From: Planctomycetota bacterium
GTDB taxonomy: Bacteria > Planctomycetota > Phycisphaerae > WQYP01
Reading direction: 5' to 3'
Length of the DNA stretch: 7,856 nucleotides
Assembly (NCBI GenBank): GCA_021805585.1
Contig: JAJZEY010000441.1
Location: forward strand, 1 to 7,856
The notes under the pieces are model-generated. The model saw nothing but the letters and a program-made list of their open reading frames with translations, had not been told where the DNA came from and did not search any database. The first letter of the stretch is position 1, and every line of letters begins with the position of its first letter. This document shows positions 5,580 through 7,856 of this stretch, one piece after another. The position numbers were made by a program, and so were the translations under genes.

Positions 5580-7040
5580 TCAGGGGCGGTTAACCGACGG
5601 GGTTGCCGCCGGCCTGTCGCCCGGCCAGATCACCTGTCCGGAATTGATCCGTGTCCGCGGCGACTGGGGATACAATTGCCGCGCGTACCACCCTTGAATG
5701 GGCGGACCAATCAGCAAAGCCAGAATGCCCGCCACACTTAGCCATGGGCCAAATGGTAAAACATTCGGCCGCCGCATGATTTTCAATACCACTACCCAGA
5801 TCAGCGCCAAAAATGGCGCGATAAAAAATGCAATCACCGCCAGCGGTGCCCCAAGTACCGCACCCACAGCGGCCATCAGATGCACATCGCCCAGGCCCAT
5901 GGCCACGCGGCCCAGCAGCAGGGTCCCGAAAATCCGGAAGAACCATACAATGCCGCCGCCGGCCACAAGGCCCAGCAGCGTGCCGTAAACACGGTCCAGT
6001 GCCGCGCCAGCCGGCAGCGGCAACGATGTGCAGGCAGCCGTTGTGCCCAGGGCGATAATTGGAAGCACAAAAATCAGTTCTTTGAATATTTCGCGTCGGG
6101 CATTCGGTACGGCGGATTCATCCAGCACTTCCGAAGCCAGGTCTCCTTCGCCGGTGGCCGACACCCGACGCGGTAGAACGCCCAGCAGGAATATCAGAAT
6201 TCCGGAAATAAGCAGCATCAGCACCGCGGCTTGCCGGGAAAGAAGCAGCCATGCCGGTATTTGCAGCAATAAAAGAACAGCCGCCGCCAATATCAGCGGA
6301 CCGCCGCGCAGGTGTGGCGGACTGGCGATAAAGTCGCTGGTCGCCGACTCCGTTGCGGCTGTGGTAGCGTTTAACGACGCATCCGCCTGTCCGGAAAAGC
6401 TGCGCGGTAAAATGCCGGCACGCAGCAGAATAAAAGATATCAGCAGGCCGGCCGCCCCGCCGACCGCGAAGCGGCTGGCTGCCGAATGAGCGGCAAGGCT
6501 CGGCAGCATCGGTTGGCCACCCGCGGCACTGCTTAGCAGTGCCCCGACGATTATCAGCCACGGCAGCCGCAGCGGAATAATAAACCAATCCGCGTCCACG
6601 CCTGATGCGGCCAGCAGTGCCCCAATATAAAACAAATCCAGAATCAGCGTCGGACCTCCGTGGGCCATGCCGTTGAAACTGTTCGCAAACCAGTGCGAAA
6701 TGTAATAAGCCGCGAAAATTCCTGAAAAGATCATGCCCGTGCCCAGTTCCACCAGCGGATACCGCGGGGAAATAGGCTTATGGCAGCCGCCGCAGCGGCC
6801 GCGCAAAAATAGCCAGGAAATAATCGGCAGATTTTCCCGCCAGCGCACCGCCCGATGGCAATGCGGGCAATGCGAAGGTGGCCAGCTAAGCGTCATGGGC
6901 GCTTTTATTCCCTTGAATTCCGTCGGATGGCCCAGAAACGGCAGCCGCCAGATCAGCACGTTAATGAAGCTGCCCACACAGCAGCCCAGAATCGAAACAA
7001 AAATGGCCAGCAGCCAGATATTCGGCATGATTGCATTCAT
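5580..7040 (-). CDS. Type IV prepilin peptidase (A24 family), long form
   Basis: This polytopic inner-membrane aspartic protease cleaves, and usually N-methylates, type IV pilin-like or type II secretion pseudopilin precursors. The 486-residue product begins with a membrane helix ending in GSFINVLIWRLP (23-34). Next is the cytosolic methylase-like domain with both zinc-binding pairs, CPHC (58-61) and CGGC (83-86), and SPRYPLVELGTG (91-102). The first catalytic Asp is in SGVDADWFIIP (146-156), the second in the GxGD motif GLGDVHLMA (D385). Between them lies about 180 extra residues with further membrane helices and two polar linkers (about 213-247 and 290-318), making the protein roughly 200 residues longer than typical PilD. 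I start at the ATG at 7040. In-frame ATGs at 7049 and 7028 are possible, and the frame stays open to a GTG at 7184 that looks non-coding. No clear Shine-Dalgarno is seen. Confidence 0.9.
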   Translation of the reverse strand: MNAIMPNIWLLAIFVSILGCCVGSFINVLIWRLPFLGHPTEFKGIKAPMTLSWPPSHCPHCHRAVRWRENLPIISWLFLRGRCGGCHKPISPRYPLVELGTGMIFSGIFAAYYISHWFANSFNGMAHGGPTLILDLFYIGALLAASGVDADWFIIPLRLPWLIIVGALLSSAAGGQPMLPSLAAHSAASRFAVGGAAGLLISFILLRAGILPRSFSGQADASLNATTAATESATSDFIASPPHLRGGPLILAAAVLLLLQIPAWLLLSRQAAVLMLLISGILIFLLGVLPRRVSATGEGDLASEVLDESAVPNARREIFKELIFVLPIIALGTTAACTSLPLPAGAALDRVYGTLLGLVAGGGIVWFFRIFGTLLLGRVAMGLGDVHLMAAVGAVLGAPLAVIAFFIAPFLALIWVVVLKIMRRPNVLPFGPWLSVAGILALLIGPPIQGWYARQLYPQSPRTRINSGQVIWPGDRPAATPSVNRP

Positions 7041-7047
7041 TCCCGGC

Positions 7048-7076
7048 ATTATGAACGCCGCGGAGCATTCCGGCCA
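7048..7076 (-). promoter_or_regulatory. Putative prepilin peptidase promoter, near-leaderless
   Basis: On the minus strand CATAAT (7048-7053, 5 of 6 consensus) lies 7 nt before the ATG at 7040. A weak -35 TGGCCG (7071-7076) is 17 nt upstream. Transcription would begin about one base before the ATG. The arrangement mirrors that of thiL. Confidence 0.35.
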
Positions 7077-7092
7077 GTGGCGCGCGGTCAAG

Positions 7093-7109
7093 TCGCCAAG
7101 GTGTGGCGA
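7093..7109. repeat. Inverted repeat between transaldolase and prepilin peptidase
   Basis: TCGCCA and TGGCGA form a perfect 6-bp stem with a 5-nt loop, in the 162-bp gap behind the transaldolase stop. On the minus strand no T-run follows, so it is only a weak terminator candidate. The rest of the gap shows nothing else apart from the promoter candidate at 7048-7076. Confidence 0.35.
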
Positions 7110-7202
7110 TTGCCATCCGACGATGGGAACCCGCCCGCCAGCGTCCTGCCCGGCAAAACACGACTTTTTGTCGGCGGATACCACGGGCTTTTGCGACTTG
7201 TT

Positions 7203-7856
7203 TTACGCCGAAGTCGCGGTCAGGGACTGACTTTTGCGTGTCACGGCCGCCAGCAGATCATTCCATGATTTTACGAACGATTCCGCGCCCTCTTTTTGCA
7301 GTTGTGCCGCCAACTCAAGGATATTCACTCCGGCATTGGCAAAACGATTGAAGACCACGGCGGAATAGGCGGTGTCGGTGTTCATGATCCCGGTGATCTT
7401 GCCATGGTCGGCAAATGCCAGAAGGGTTTCCTCCGGCATGGTGTTAATCGTGTCCGGGACCGCCAGTGCGGTAATGTAAAATGTGTCCGGGGCGGCAGGA
7501 TCTTTCGTGCCGGTGCTTGCCCAAAGCAGCCGCTGGGGAATGGCTCCTTCGGCCGCGAGTTTCTTCCACGTATTGCCGGCAAGCAGGTCGCGGTAGGCTT
7601 TATAAACGTCAGCCGCGATTGCAATTCCCAACGTATTGTGCAGCTCCACGGGAACTTTGTTCACGACCGCTTTGTCCCAGCGGCTGATGAAGACGGACGC
7701 CACCGAAGCGACCGCCGCCGGCAGGCCGGCGGCAATCCTGCGTTGAATCCCACGCAGGTAGGCATGGGCGGCGGCAATGTACTGGCTGTCGGGAAATCGC
7801 AGCGTGACAGTAACCGGTATGCGCGGAAGAGCGACTGGTACTATCACCGGCGACGC
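7203..7856 (-). CDS. tal: Transaldolase, C-terminal part (cut by window edge)
   Basis: Transaldolase transfers a dihydroxyacetone unit between sugar phosphates in the non-oxidative pentose phosphate pathway. The 217 residues present cover the C-terminal half of the long bacterial form (about 370 residues, as in actinobacteria and cyanobacteria). They include VTLRF followed by QYIAAAHAYLRGIQRR, the phosphate-binding SVASVFISRWD, and LLWASTGTKDP followed by TFYITALAVPDTINTMPEETL and the DHG of the last helix region. The frame stays open through the right edge of the window, so the true start and the Schiff-base lysine lie outside. The GTG at 7847 is an internal Val codon, not a start. The protein ends after the transaldolase fold, so it is not the transaldolase/glucose-6-phosphate isomerase fusion known in some bacteria. 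The usual Asn of the NVTLxFS strand is Thr here. Confidence 0.9.
   Translation of the reverse strand, partial: ASPVIVPVALPRIPVTVTLRFPDSQYIAAAHAYLRGIQRRIAAGLPAAVASVASVFISRWDKAVVNKVPVELHNTLGIAIAADVYKAYRDLLAGNTWKKLAAEGAIPQRLLWASTGTKDPAAPDTFYITALAVPDTINTMPEETLLAFADHGKITGIMNTDTAYSAVVFNRFANAGVNILELAAQLQKEGAESFVKSWNDLLAAVTRKSQSLTATSA

Noticed and set aside
7041..7184. N-terminal extension of the prepilin peptidase to the GTG at 7184
   Set aside because: The extra 48 residues are polar and unlike the family, whose members begin a few residues before the first membrane helix. A -10-like element lies inside this stretch.

Overview
The window is 7.9 kb of moderately GC-rich bacterial chromosome. It looks like ordinary core-genome DNA with one small accessory-looking module. 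The gene mix, the ribbon-helix-helix/CPLC-type regulator and the long prepilin peptidase remind me of Planctomycetota, possibly a Phycisphaerae-like lineage. That placement is an impression from protein style, with no marker gene to prove it. I see no tRNA, rRNA, CRISPR array, insertion sequence or phage gene.

Layout. On the + strand, a thioredoxin gene (trxA, 35-376) sits at the left end. Every other gene is on the - strand, so reading order runs from right to left: the C-terminal part of a transaldolase (7203-7856, cut by the window edge), a long type IV prepilin peptidase (5580-7040), a YifB/ComM-type AAA+ ATPase (3913-5445), a 367-bp intergenic region, a ribbon-helix-helix regulator with four CxxC pairs (2985-3545), a NicO/NiCoT-like membrane transporter with a His-rich tail (1932-2909), thiamine-monophosphate kinase (thiL, 882-1847) and the tRNA t6A ATPase tsaE (389-865). 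tsaE meets trxA tail to tail with 12 bp between the stop codons.

How the genes may work together. thiL and tsaE are closely coupled: the tsaE ribosome-binding site lies next to the thiL stop codon. The regulator and transporter look like an autoregulated metal-homeostasis pair. Just upstream of the regulator are two abutting 16-bp pseudo-palindromes (TTCC-N8-GGAA), placed between a plausible promoter and the start codon, as expected for operator sites. The prepilin peptidase and the ComM-like ATPase both have links to type IV pili and DNA uptake in other bacteria, so they may form a functional neighbourhood, though they need not.

The points most worth a second look are the regulator/operator/transporter module, the loss of the usual cysteine motif in the YifB protein, the large membrane insert in the prepilin peptidase, and -10 elements placed so close to the start codons of thiL and the prepilin peptidase that leaderless transcripts are plausible.
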